64,000 nucleotides of DNA. Source: Cololabis saira (Eukaryota > Chordata > Actinopteri > Beloniformes > Belonidae). The stretch spans positions 10,014,863 through 10,078,862 of the forward strand of contig NC_084587.1 of assembly GCF_033807715.1 (NCBI RefSeq). The letters are read 5' to 3'. Position 1 is the stretch's first letter; each line of letters begins with the position of its first letter. The notes below the pieces were generated by a model, which saw only the letters and a program-made list of their open reading frames with translations, had not been told where the DNA came from and ran no database searches. Shown in pieces: positions 10,906 through 22,423 of the stretch. The translations under genes were made by a program, and so were the position numbers.

Positions 10906-13900
10906 TACTGTTGTGATACAAAGTGGTTAGACCTGAAGCATACAGTGACTACAAGGATGGTGCTGTGAGTGGATGCCACCTTTGCATTAAGATGCTTTAT
11001 GTAACCTGCTGGATATTCCACCGTCAACTGTAAGTGATATTATTAGAAAGTGGAAATGTTTAGGAGCAACATCCAGTCAGCCACCAAGTGTAAAATCACA
11101 GAGCGGTCTCAATGATTGCTAAGGCGTGTGATGTTGCCGACGCCGTGCCGGGTCCAGAGCTGGACATTTCCAAACCTCCCCTGGCATTAGTGTAAGCGTG
11201 GACGCTGCAAGGCGGGAGCTTCGTGGGATGGTTTCTCTGGCTGAGCAGCTGCATGCGAGCCTCACATCTCCGAGGCCGAGGCCGAGCGTCGGGCGGCGGA
11301 TGGAGAGCTCACAGACACTGGACTGTTGACGGGTGAATCACGCTCCTCTGTTCGGAGGCCAGGTGGGGGATTCTGGGTTTGGCAGATATGGGAGGTTGCT
11401 ACCTGCCTGGCTGACGACGTTCCCACTGTGAAGTTTGGCGGATAATGGGAGGGATAATGACATGTTTTGGGCTGGGCTCCTTTCCTCCGGTGAACGGGAC
11501 TCCTAACGTTCACCGTACCGAGACATTGTGGACAATGTTCTTCCAACGCTGTGGTAACGGTTTGAGGAAAGCCCTCCTATTTCAACATAACCAAGGTCTG
11601 TAAAGACGTGGTTTTAGTTCCTCGTGGAAGAACTTAACGCTGCCCTGACCTCGACTACATAAAGCACGTTTGTAAAGACCGGGATTGCGAGCCAGCTCTT
11701 TGACTCCAGTATCAGCGCCTGACTTTGTTTATGCTCTCCAGATGCACGGGCGCACATTTCCACAGAAACATTGCAAAATCTCCAGGACCGCCTTCCACTA
11801 TTTTTGACCGTGTAAACATGCCTCTTCCAACATAAAGGTCTGAACTGCTGCAGCTGGATTTGCACAGCAGTGGTGGGTTAGTTTGGATTTGGATCAGCTG
11901 ATCAGAAGAATTAGGCCCTGTCCCAATACTCCCCCTAGCCCTCGTTTTCATCCCTTCCCCTAAATTTTGCACGTTCCCGTGAGGGTAGTGGTGTCCCAAT
12001 TCCTCTTTTCACCTAGGGGGAGTGCACATATCGAGGGCGAGTGGTTATGAATCTGGCCCTTCAGAGCGAGGGTTTTCAGATGCACTCTAGATGGCCGAGG
12101 GCTAGAAAAATTTCCCAGAATGCTTTTCATCGTCATTTGCGGACTGAATAAAAAAAAAAAAAACATGGCGGACAAATTTATCATTTTTTAGTGAATAAAA
12201 TCAATATTTTGAGTTAGTTTCTGCATAAAAATGCATTTTGATTACATTTTTTAGCGAGAAATATATATTTTACTTTCATAATATTCACTCAGTGAATGTA
12301 CATAATCACTCGTTTTCGCCGTTGTTGCAACCTCGCCGGAATAAAGGCTGATTTATGGTCCCGCGTTACACCAACGCAGAGCCTACAGGCGTTATTTGGA
12401 TAAACTGAGCCCAGGTTGGGGATCTTAACGGTTACTTTTACTTTAAAAAAATATTAACTTAATAAAGTGCCATATTAACAGCGCTACAGCTGAAATTAAA
12501 ACAGCTTTTGGCTCTCAGCTTCCTGATTAGGGGTAGGGATGGAAACGAGGGGTAGGGGGAGTATTGGGACAGGCCCCTGGGAAGATTTCAAGTGCCCTAA
12601 AATCTGTCCCTTCTTTTTTAGGGGTAGTGAAGAAAAGAAGGGCGAGTGAAAGAAAGTAGGGCTAGTGAAGAAAAGTAGGGGGTGTATTGGGATTGGGCCT
12701 TAGTATCTAAATAAATGACAGCTCTGTTCAAAACTTTAGTCTACCTAAATTAACTAGTTGTAGCCCAGATCGGTTTTGTCACCAGTTGAGCCAGAGACGT
12801 TCTATAACCGAGACAGCCCACTACGGTTGTGTTTCTTGTATCTGTGTCACATGACTGCCACGCCCCTTTAGGAGAATAACAGCAGGTCCTGAGTCTATTG
12901 AGTCCTATGGGAAAAGTGAACGTGAGCACAGATTATTACCAATTCCTTCGCCCCATAGTAACCTAAGTAAATATGGGACCCATTTTTCAAAAGCCACAAA
13001 CCTTTTGAACATTCTTACACCAAAATGGAAATTTTTAGACCGACAGATTAGGAGAAAATGAACTTTGTTTGAGACCTGTCTCTGTCTGAGCAACACACTC
13101 TCGCGAGATTTGGCTCTCATCGTTTTCCCATCGGATAAAATGAAGTTTAAAACTAATATAAAACTTGCTTCTTTGGTTAATAATACTGTTATTTTTATTA
13201 TTTAAGCCTTTTTTGGAAGAAAGTTGTACTGTATCTAGTGTTGTATGTTCCAAAACGATGTGGGGAGGGGGCGGCCACGCCCACTTAGGAGACCGGAAGT
13301 GTATACCATTTCAAACCATTGCCAGTAACGGTAATGCGCTATCTTGTGTATAGAGTATCTTTGGTTGAGCCAAACGGAGGATATAAAAGTGTTGAAGCCG
13401 CACCAGAAGCTCCTAGATTAAAAACTGCTCCCATCCAGTTGTTTCAACTTGTTAGTTTGCTAATGAACTCGCACGGTGAACTGAATTAACGTGAAAAAAA
13501 AGCTACAAAGACGTGGAGCTTTGTTTGATTGACTAGGCCTCGTGTTTGAGAAGTGTTTATGTGCTACCTGGAAGGCTGAAGTCGTCGGGTCTGCTCATCT
13601 GCATGGGCGGCTCCGGACTGTAGCCACGTCCGTAATCTCTAGAGCGGCCGGAGCTCGGGGTCTCCGTGGGCTGGAACATGCTGTCGAACGACTGGGCGTT
13701 CGGGTCACTCAGCTCCGACTGGCCGGCGCTGGAACTGGGGGGGGGGAGTAAACGATCAATAAACTGCTACAGGGGACTGTTGCTTATATTTGGAGAAAAT
13801 ATAAATGCAAGAGGAAGGAATTTATAGTTATTGACCATAAGCTGTGCTGGAAGCCTCACGTCAACTTCTTAAAAAACTATATCAAAAACCATTGCAATTC

Positions 13901-16761
13901 TATATAAATGTAAAAATATTCTAACATTAAACTCACTAAAACTCCTGTATCAACCTTTAATAAAACTATATACAGGACTGTCTCAGAAAATTAGAATATT
14001 GTGATAAAGTCCTTTATTTTCTGTAATGTAAAAATGTCATACATCTGGATTCATTACAAATCAACTGAAATATTGCAAGCCTTTTATTTTAATATTGCTG
14101 ATCATGGCTTACAGCTTAAGAAAACTCAAATATCCTATCTAAAAAAATTAGAATATTCTGGGAATCTTAATCTTAAACTGTAAGCCATAATCAGCTATAT
14201 TAAAATAATAAAAGGCTTGCAATATTTCAGTTGATTTGTAATGAATCCAGAATGTATGACATTTTTGTTTTTTTAAATTGCATTACAGAAAATAAAGAAC
14301 TTTATCACAATATTCTAATTTTCTGAGACAGTCCTGTATAACATACTGTATAGAAGTATGGGGACACACATTTAAGACAATTACGAAACCAATATTCTTA
14401 CTCCAAAAAAAAGCAATGCGACTCATAAACAAAGTTGGATACAAACACCCAACCAACCAATTATTTATAGACACAAATGAGCTCAAATTCAATGAACTTG
14501 TAGACTTCAAAACTGCACAGATTATGTTCAAAATCAACAAGAACATGCTGCCAGACTGTATCCAAAACATGTTTAATTTAAGACAAAGCCATTCCAACCT
14601 CAGAGGGGAGAGCAAATACAGGAAATCAAACACCAACCTGAGATGCTACAATGGCAGCGGTGGATGTTTGGAATAAATTGGAGAGGGATTTGAAATCATG
14701 TAGAACCTTAACCTTATTTAAAAAAACATTGAAAAGAAGGATGATTTCTCTATACCAAAGTAATGAGTGGTGATGCTTACTATGTTGATTTAGGTATTCA
14801 TTTAAATGGTGATTTGATTTGATTATACAAGGATGAAGGTAACATGTAGACTGCACTTTTTTCTTTCTTATTTCTCAAGGAATCTTTGTTATCCCCATGG
14901 AGGCAATTTGTTTTACTGGCAGTCTTATCTCTTACTTCTTGCTTTATTTCATTACTTTAAATAATCCTTTTGAGGGTAGGCAATGAACAAGCTTTGCTTC
15001 AGCCTACACCTATTTTGGTCTAGATCAGTGGTTCTTAACCTGGGTTCGATCGAACCCTAGGGGTTTGGTGAGTCGGTGTCAGGGGTTCGGTGGAGCCTCC
15101 GCCGCAGAGGTCCACCCCTCAGTCTAGTCTGCAGTTAGTGGGCACAGTCATTGAAAGCGTCCTGTTCTGGGATTTCCTACCGGTCCGCTTTGAGAGCGCT
15201 GGATAAGCAGCAGAGTGAGACCTCCTTCTCAGTCGGGACCACACACCGGAATGGTGTTAGCGTTAGTGACGCCGACCCCACGGACACCTCCAACCGCCAC
15301 AACGTGTGACTGTTGGTGTGTCGTGTGATTTCTTACGGAATATTTTAATCCATGCTAACTATGTCGGGCAAAAAAAGAAAGTGGTCGGACGAATATGTAA
15401 AACATGGATTTACATGTATCACGGAAAGTGAAGGCGAAGAGAGCCAGATTCGATGAAAAGGCCACTCTGCCCGCTCTTGGATTTGTACCCATCAACAAAC
15501 CGATCCTCACAGCATCGTACGAAGTTGCTTATCTGATCGTAAAGCAGGGCAAACCACACACCCTTGGCGAAACACTCGTAAAACCAGCTGCGTTAAAGAT
15601 GGCGAGTTCATGCACTGTGTTGGTTTTGTTATTTGAACAAGGTGATGTTAATGCACAATTCATTTCGTGCACCAGTAAAAAAAAAAGAAGGGTTCGGTGA
15701 ATGAGCATATGAAACTGGTGGGGTTCGGTGCCTCCAACAAGGTTAAGAACCACTGGTCTAGATGTTATTTGTATATTGGAAACTTTTTTGTAAGGTTTTC
15801 TTTGAACAGTGTATTTGTATCCTTGTTGTCATTTTTATTTTATTTTTAATTTTGTAAAAGCTATTTGGATGTTTGTCTTATTTTTATTCTTTTTTGTGAT
15901 GTCATGACCGAAATAAACTAAACTAAACTAAAAAAAAACTAGTGACAACGTATGTTAACACCTTGGAATTAGTTGGATTAACTTCTCGAAAATGTGATCT
16001 GATCCTCATCTAAGTCAAAATAAAGATTTAGGAGATTTAGGAGAAACCTTAGACCGTTCCTCTTTAGAGAACCGCTTCAGCTCAGACACATTTATAGGAC
16101 GTCCGGCGTGGACGTCTCTTTAGAGGTCACCTGACAGCATCTCCATTGAGTTAACGTCTAAGCACCGACTTGGCTCCAAACGGCAGATTGTGATGGATTT
16201 ACTTCTCTCTTTAAGCCCATTGTCCTGCTGCAGTCACTCAACTTCTACTGACACAATCCTGAAGGATATGTGGGTGATACTGGGTGCTCGTGGCTCCAAG
16301 GAAGTGAAGCTGGGTGCTGATGTCATCAGTCCCCAAAACAGTTTCCCAGTATCAATGAAAATTGCAAAAGTAATCTTTTGCAAACTGAATTTGAATGTTT
16401 TTTTTATTTATTCATAAACTGAGTTAACTCCTAACCACCTCTTAATTAAACTAATTCCATTAATTGAACTCCGGGTGTAAAAACTACTTACTCCAATAAG
16501 CTTTTAATTTAAGTCTGTTTAGGTTTTATCAGTATAAGGAGACTTTCATTGCCTGTATTTTGACAAAGATCAGTTACCATTAGGAATGGGTGATATTTTA
16601 CCGTTCACGATCGTCAAAAAAATTCCCCACGGTAAGAATTTGTCATCTCACGGTAAAAACGATAAATTCCCGTTGATGACGTTTTTGTGTAAAGCCGGAT
16701 TTATGGTTCTGCGTTAAATCCACACACGTACGTGTGCGTGAAGGAAGGAAGGAAATGAGCC

Positions 16762-16836
<75 letters not shown>

Positions 16837-19800
16837 AAAAGGATAAATCCCCTTGATGACGTGACATGACAAACATGGCGGATCTGAGTCATTACAGTTT
16901 TGCAGTACAGGTGTAACTAATTTAATTGGTTTTTATTAATTAAATTTAATTGGTGTAGTTTAGTAGCATTTAGTATTCTTTTAGAGCAGTGATTTGCGGG
17001 CTCCAAAGACTGAATGTGGTGATAGATTTATAGTTACAAAGGTGGAGTTGAATTGTTTTTTGTTTTTTTTATCCTCATTTTTATCGTTATCGGGATAAAT
17101 GCCAGAAATTATCGTGATAAATTTTTTAGTACCATACCGCCCATCCCTAGTTACCATGTTAAGCAAAGTAATGTGGAATAGCACTTCATGGAGTGAGCTC
17201 TGGACTTCATCCTACTCACTAAAGTGGAGGTGCTCCCGTCCTCTGGCGGAGGATTTCTCCCAGAGGGGAGTTTTCCAGCCTCTTGAACTTCTCCTGGCAT
17301 GTCTTCATGTACGACAGTTTCCCCGCTAGGTAGCCACAAAAACCGGCAACTGCATGGACAAACATACAGTCATTAAACTGTCCGTTAACTAAACAAACTA
17401 AAGTTTTTACTGTCTCAGTATAAAAATCCAGCCATAACATCTCGCTCCTTGCTCGCTCTGGGACCATGTAATGTCTAACATGTGCTGGAATGACAATAAA
17501 AACTCCTTGAATCCTTGATCACGTCACTTCTTAATGATCAGGATCGGGTGGAAATGACAGGATTCTTTCTTATTTATTTCTCTGAATTATATTATTTAGT
17601 TAGTTAGTTATTATTTAGCCATAAGTTCCACTGCTAACAGTTACAATGTATGTCAACGTTGAGCAGCTGTAGCAGCTGTTGAGCTGAGAAAACCATAGAG
17701 GGAACTTTAAGCCAGCTGAAGCTGGCTCCGCAGAATTTGTCTGCAGTTTGGAAATATTTCAACTTGGACGGCTAACGTAGAGCTACAATACAGCCGCTAA
17801 CATTTGCACTTTGGGAGTTTCACGTGATGGAAAGGACAGACCTTTTTTTTTTGTATTGCATTGGGACTCGATATCAGCAAATACTCAAATTAATTGAACT
17901 CGAGAGCAAAGAAAATGTGACAGGAACATCCGTAATGGTGTGTTTCATTTCCCTGGTTTAACAATCATGAACTTCAACAGTTGCAAACTTACAGGCCACT
18001 TTAGGTATAGATCCAAATCTTGGAGAAGCAGACAGAGTTCCTGCAAATTTTAACAGATCTGTGTTAGTTTCAAGTCCAAAAGTTACCAAAATCCAAGCTA
18101 CAGATGAGCTGTTGGTTTCAATATGAGATGCAGTTTACCTCTGGCAACAAGGGCTTGAGTGATAGCCATGCTGACCACGGAGAAGGGGACCGCTGTGAAG
18201 AAACAAATTACTGTCAGACTCAAAAGCAACGGTATCAAAATAAAATCCTTATCTTTCAGCCTATACAGAGTCCAGTGGTGGTCAAAGGGAAAAGACTATT
18301 ATTTGAAAATGTTATATGTTTTACTATGGTGAGAGCATAAATACTATTTGGAAAGCAAATAAAAACAGCATACAATTATTGGCAAACGTCATAAGTCCAC
18401 ATTTTCTTCAAAACAGAACACAGAAAATATGTAAAACATTCCAAATGAGAATTTAGATAAGAGAAACAGAAGTTTTAAAACAGATGGGACCCATCCTGTT
18501 TTTCTTAAAGTTTTAGTTGTCTTAGATCTTTTCTGGGTTGACCCCTCAAGTAGGAAGCAATCAGAGATATACGGCTGGAGGTGTGACATGTTTTAGTGTG
18601 TTTCCCTGTACAAAACACCTCATTTTTCAGAATAAATACAACTGGATCAATGACCACTGTGTGCATTTCTCTCCTACCTCTGTGGTTTGAGAAAAGTGCA
18701 CCTCTGGCTGGAAAATATTGTGCATGACATAATAAAACCTCCTACCTACTAACTGTTTTTTATCATTCTCATTTTACTAATTGAACTTGTCTTTATTAAA
18801 TTGTACTTGTCTTTGTTTCTGTTTTCTTTTTCTTATTGCATTTTTACCTTTTCTGCTTTTAACACCTTACCTGCCTATATTGGACTACAGATGGAAACTA
18901 GCCTTGTGCTACAATCTGGCACATTTACATATGTATATATATGTTCATCAATGTGCATTGTCCTGAGAAATAAATAAAGTAAAGTAAAGTAAAGTAAAAG
19001 CTTGTATTTACATTTGATTCTGTTCACTGGTTCTCTTATGGTGCACCAGACAAACGAAAATGCTGATCTTTCACGTGTTTGTTTTACTGATAAAATGTAT
19101 ATTTGTTGGTCATGTCTAGTGACAAGAAGAGTTGGTGATTGCTGTGACAAAAAAATAACCAAAAGAATCAGTTGGACTACGTTCACACTGCAGGCCTTAA
19201 TGTTCAATTCCGTTTTTTTCCCATATACGATTTTTTTGTGTGGCTGTTCACATTATCTTTTAAAATGTGTCAACAATAACAAAGACGTCACACGCAGCAC
19301 GCCGTCATAAAGCGGTAAACATGGAGGCAACAGAGGGGGCGTACATGGGTATATTTTGAAGTTGTTGTGTAGTGGAAGCCGACGAAACTGTGAGCAAGTG
19401 TTAATGAAGAGGAGAAGGAGGAGAAAGAAAGCCGCATTTTAAATAATGGCTTTTTGTGGAGCGATGGCTGCCTCGTCTGTAGAGAGGTGTGTGTGGATGC
19501 GGACTCGGAGTCAGGAGTGGTGGGATCATGATCTGATGAACATCTTTACAGAGACAGATTTCATCCAGAATTTCAGGATGTCAAGGGCTACCTTCCAATA
19601 CATCTGTCAACATCTTCAGAGTGACTCCCGCCCCCGCCAGCGCAGTATTATGACAACGGTCGCTCTCAAGTGATGTCAAAGTCGCATTAATTCCGACCTG
19701 GCTGTTCACACTGAGGTCGCATTGCAAAACATCAGACCTAGGGCTGTTCGATTAATCGATTTTAAATCGCAATCGCGATTATGTAATTAGAATGATGTTA

Positions 19801-21308
19801 AAACGTGAAACTCATAAAATCGATTTTTCACTTTTTTTTTTTTTTTTTTTACCTTGTCTGCACACATATTTATGATTGATGGAAATACCTCTCAATACCT
19901 GCGACAAGTGCCCCATCGGAGAGGCTCTTTAGTGTAGGAGGGGGCGTTGTAACATGCCACCGGGCATCCCTCAAGCCAGATGCGATAGACCGGCTCGTGT
20001 TCCTTGCAAAAAACTTGCAAATGTGAATAGCAAATGTAATGACTGACATTACACACCTCTACCTCCTTCATGGGTTGCATTATTATTTAGCATGCAAAGA
20101 CCCAGTTTAGTTTAATTAGAAAATGTCTTGTTTTATTTAATTGGAAATATAACTTACTGTATGTTTGCAAGTGCTGATTTGCTGATTTTTTTTTTCAGAG
20201 ATAAAACTTTATATTTTATTATATTTTTTAAAACTTTTTTTCAACTTATTTTACAGAGTTTTGCACTTTATTCATTCATTTTTGGTTTAATAAGAGCAAA
20301 GTTTGCACTTAAAGCCCAATGGGGCAAATGTTCAATAAAAAAACTGCATATTTGAAATCATTTCTTTGCCTTTTGTCAATTCAGAAAATAATCGGAATCG
20401 AAAATCGGATTTTGAGAGAAAAAAATTGAGATTTTATTTTTGGGCAAAATCGAACAGCCCTAATCAGACCTGTATCCGATTTAGAACCACATATGGAAGC
20501 GACCTGAATCTGATTTGAAAAGATCAGATTCCATGTGACTTGTGCTGTTCACGCTGTCATAAACAAATCAGATCTGAGTCACATATGAGCAAAAAATCGG
20601 ATTTGGGTCACTTGGGAACTGCAGTGTGAACGTAATCTTGGAGTGCAGCTTTCTCAGTTAAATTGTTGTTGCCTGTTTTCTTTTACTTGGCCACAAGCAG
20701 CTCACTCAAATCTTAGATTTATCATCAAGTATTGATGGGACCTAAGAACTTACACCTGTAGAAGAAGCTCTCCCGGTTGCACTCCCTCAGCACATTCTTC
20801 TCCTCCTCTGTGGGGATGTAGTCGGTCCCCAAGGGCATCTGCACATTATTATCACACACCATTATCACACACTCCTTGAGCTAGAGGCAAAAACACTGAC
20901 CACATTCTCTCATATAATACTGATATAATACATGCATCAGTGCATTAGCTCCATGGGGCTGCAAGCATCATTATCAAATGCTTTCAATAACATTAATAAC
21001 AATATTTGAGGAGGTTCATTCAGTTTAATAATTTAGGGTGGATTTACAATAAAAAGTGATGCCAAAGCAGTAAGAGTTGTAGCAGGTGCATGTACTTTAA
21101 AGTTAGTCAGCATGCATCAGGCATGTTAATCCACGCACTTTGGCAGATCAGATCAATGCACGGCGCAACAACTTTGTTCCCACGTTCTTGCAGGAGTCAG
21201 GGCTAATGTTAGCATTAGCTCCCCGGGTAAAGCGTGTCTCCTACAGGCCCTTACCTGCTGCGTTGTTCGCTGCTGGTCCTCTGTAAAACCCGTGCTGGCG
21301 GATGACAT
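9189..21308 (-). CDS. ociad1: OCIA domain-containing protein 1 (eight coding exons, 245 aa)
   Basis: OCIAD1 is a mitochondrial/endosomal protein that affects STAT3 signalling and electron-transport activity. Coding exons in transcript order: 21255-21308, 20754-20838, 18139-18192, 17993-18040, 17220-17349, 13568-13734, 9344-9505, 9189-9226. All junctions keep frame and give 245 residues, the human length. The start is MSSASTGFTEDQQ. The OCIA domain follows: DYIPTEEEKNVLREC, SVPFSVVSMAITQALVARG, RFGSIPKVAFAGFCGYLAGK and TCQEKFKRLENSPLGEIL, close to human YIPTEEERRVFAEC and KTCQEKFKKLENSPLGEAL. The middle is Ser/Pro-rich and variable. The end, LYEDLRLKNRENYEVTL then NKYGDSWDE, matches human YEELRNKNRESYEVSL and NKYGDTWDE. 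An extra small exon in the variable middle cannot be excluded. Introns 2, 5 and 6 are filled with transposons. Confidence 0.93.
10011..10594. mobile_element. Non-autonomous hAT element (TAGGGCTGGGCGATAT ends)
   Basis: Inverted ends TAGGGCTGGGCGATAT and ATATCGCCCAGCCCTA, flanked by a perfect 8-bp duplication TCAAAGTG at 10003-10010 and 10595-10602. No coding sequence. Located in ociad1 intron 6. Confidence 0.9.
10868..10903. repeat. Poly(A) tract
   Basis: Uninterrupted run of about 36 A residues in ociad1 intron 6. Confidence 0.9.
11040..11870 (+). pseudogene. Decayed Tc1-family transposase
   Basis: DNA text matches the usual fish Tc1 transposase through many gaps: TTTAGGAGCAACA...CAGTCAGCCAC, AAATCACAGAGCGG, GAGCTTCGTGGGATGG, GGCTGAGCAGCTGCAT, TGAATCACGCTCC, TCTGGGTTTGGC, AAGTTTGGCGG and TTGTGGACAATG, in that order. 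No open frame survives; indels and stops are frequent and the CpG-rich look is unlike the AT-rich surroundings. Terminal repeats were not found. Located in ociad1 intron 6. Confidence 0.75.
11914..12699. mobile_element. PIF/Harbinger-type non-autonomous element (GGCCCTGTCCCAATAC ends)
   Basis: Imperfect inverted ends GGCCCTGTCCCAATAC and GTATTGGGATTGGGCC with TTA target duplications at 11911-11913 and 12700-12702. About 786 bp, no transposase. It contains a fragment (about 12343-12390) of the GATTTATGGTCCCGCGTTA repeat also present in other elements here. Confidence 0.8.
12703..13567. other. Unassigned part of ociad1 intron 6
   Basis: No exon or bounded element recognised. The sequence has a moderately repetitive character (CACGCCCCTTTAGGAG, later GGCCACGCCCACTTAGGAG in similar context), suggesting an old element, but ends could not be fixed. 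Confidence 0.3.
13973..14336. mobile_element. Palindromic TA-flanked MITE, full copy 2
   Basis: Ends CAGGACTGTCTCAGAAAA and its complement, TA duplications at 13971-13972 and 14337-14338. The two halves are reverse complements over about 170 bp each, so the whole element is one long palindrome. ociad1 intron 5. Confidence 0.88.
14339..15933 (+). mobile_element. L2-like LINE 3-prime part, interrupted by a hAT
   Basis: A frame at 14416-14676 reads MRLINKVGYKHPTNQLF, then NELVDFKTAQIMFKINKNML and a short LRGE motif, the C-terminal text of teleost jockey-group LINE reverse transcriptases. The 3-prime UTR continues to 15017, is split by the hAT at 15026-15755, resumes at 15764 and ends in an AATAAACTAAACTAAACTAAA tail near 15913-15933. 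5-prime truncated. Confidence 0.7.
15026..15755 (+). mobile_element. hAT-Charlie-like element with BED-type transposase remnant
   Basis: Ends CAGTGGTTCTTAACCTGGG and AAGGTTAAGAACCACTG with a perfect 8-bp duplication GTCTAGAT (15018-15025 and 15756-15763). Inside, from about 15361, MSGKKRKWSDEYVKHGF opens a transposase-like frame that soon stops; a second frame reads ASYEVAYLIVKQGKPHT then GETLVKPAALKMA. Both phrases occur in ZBED5-like hAT transposases, so this is an internally deleted copy of an autonomous element. Confidence 0.85.
16581..17149. mobile_element. Non-autonomous hAT (TAGGRATGGG family) with (GAAA)n, copy 1
   Basis: Ends TAGGAATGGGTGATATTTTA and TAAATT...CGCCCATCCCTA, perfect 8-bp duplication GTTACCAT at 16573-16580 and 17150-17157. 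The interior holds a (GAAA)n tract at about 16763-16840. Related copies at 30471-31169 and 48059-48622 also carry tetranucleotide arrays. ociad1 intron 5. Confidence 0.9.
17455..17520 (+). mobile_element. Short LINE tail fragment
   Basis: TGCTGGAATGACAATAAAAA then CTTGAATCCTTGATC resembles L2-like 3-prime ends. Only the terminal few dozen bases are present, in ociad1 intron 4. Confidence 0.4.
18720..18998 (+). mobile_element. LINE 3-prime UTR with (AAAGT)n tail
   Basis: Pyrimidine-rich 3-prime region followed by CATTGTCCTGAGAAATAAAT and five AAAGT units at about 18975-18998. No coding part. ociad1 intron 2, opposite strand to the gene. Confidence 0.55.
19175..20637. mobile_element. PIF/Harbinger-like element with transposase fragment
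   Basis: Inverted ends GACTACGTTCACACTGCAG and CTGCAGTGTGAACGTAATC, flanked by 3-bp TTG on both sides. The frame at 19446-19673 contains EWWDHDLMNIFTETDFIQNF then RMSRATFQYICQHL, text found near the N-terminus of Harbinger (HARBI1-like) transposases. The rest of the transposase is deleted and a hAT (19739-20462) is inserted. The TTG target departs from the usual TWA. Confidence 0.8.
19739..20462. mobile_element. Non-autonomous hAT nested in the Harbinger element
   Basis: Ends TAGGGCTGTTCGATTAATCG and AAAATCGAACAGCCCTA with perfect 8-bp duplication ATCAGACC (19731-19738 and 20463-20470). No transposase. Because it splits the Harbinger interior, it is younger than that insertion. Confidence 0.9.
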
Positions 21309-21440
21309 GTTGAAAGACGTTGACTAAGGTTTTATAGCAGGTATTTTAATAAAGAACGAGCCTCTTGACAGCTGCTGAGTGTTCTGCACAATGTCATTGC
21401 TCCTGCTGCGGTCACGTGACCCGGAAGTGGAAATCGGAGC
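21309..21440 (-). promoter_or_regulatory. ociad1: Putative ociad1 promoter with E-box and ETS site
   Basis: Upstream of the ociad1 ATG, a palindromic GGTCACGTGACC at 21410-21421 matches the E-box recognised by USF/MITF/TFEB (CLEAR-like), directly followed by CCGGAAGTG (ETS/GABP). This pairing is usual for nuclear genes of mitochondrial or lysosomal proteins. No TATA box at a suitable distance. Confidence 0.55.
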
Positions 21441-21702
21441 CATGGTTACCAAACGCTGTAAACTTCTTTTTTGATTTGTTCCACTATGAATATTTTTTTT
21501 TCTTTTTACGAAACCTTTTTAAAAAATAAAACATTACAATGAGGTTTTATTAAGGGATAACTAAACAAGCTTTAAATTAGTTGTTGTTTTATTTTGAAGG
21601 TTAAGGAGTGACGTCAAACAAACAGAATGTCAACAAACGCCCTCTAGTGGCTGTGAACAGATTATAATCTAAAATTCAGCACATAAAATAATGTATTAAT
21701 CA

Positions 21703-22415
21703 CAGAGGCGTCAAAGGTTTTCACATTCATTACTCAGGTAGAAGTATAGATACTAGAGTTTAAAAATACTCCTGTAGAAGTTGAAGTATCAACTCAAGTT
21801 TTTTACTCAAGTAAAAGTATAAAAGTACTGGTTTCAAAACTACTTAAAGTATAAAATTAAAAGTAATGTAAGGGGGGAAAAAGCCATTAAGGACAAAAGC
21901 CATTGAAAATGAATGCATCTTAGTATAATGCAAATATATTAAAGAACCATATATGTGTACTATTGAGCATTAACATGTGTTTCAGAGAGCAGGAGATATG
22001 ATGACTAGTTGCCTATAAGTATTGTAATGGTGCAAAAAGTCAAACTTCAGAGGCATGTTATCATTTATCCTAACCTTTATTGGAATGTACATCCAAGTTT
22101 AGTTGCAGGAATCTGAGGGCAATGGATGTAAGAACAAAACTGGACAAGAACATCTGAAACAACCACAACCAAATTCACTCTATCCGGATGGAGCATTTTA
22201 ACTGGATAGTTTTTTTTAAAGGCCGAAATGAAATAGAGTAACGAGGCTGTTTTTAAAATGTAAGGAGTAAAAAGTACAGATAATTGCGTGAAAATGTAAG
22301 GAGTAAAAGTAAAAAAGTCGTCTGAAAAATAATTACTCCAGTGAAGTATAGATAACCAAAATTTCTACTTAAGTAAGATAACGAAGTATTTGTACTTCGT
22401 TACTTGACACCTCTG
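21703..22415. mobile_element. Non-autonomous hAT, CAGAGGTGTCA family, copy 2
   Basis: Same ends and interior as 5756-6440 with a perfect 8-bp duplication ATTAATCA at 21695-21702 and 22416-22423. Lies upstream of ociad1. Confidence 0.9.
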
Positions 22416-22423
22416 ATTAATCA

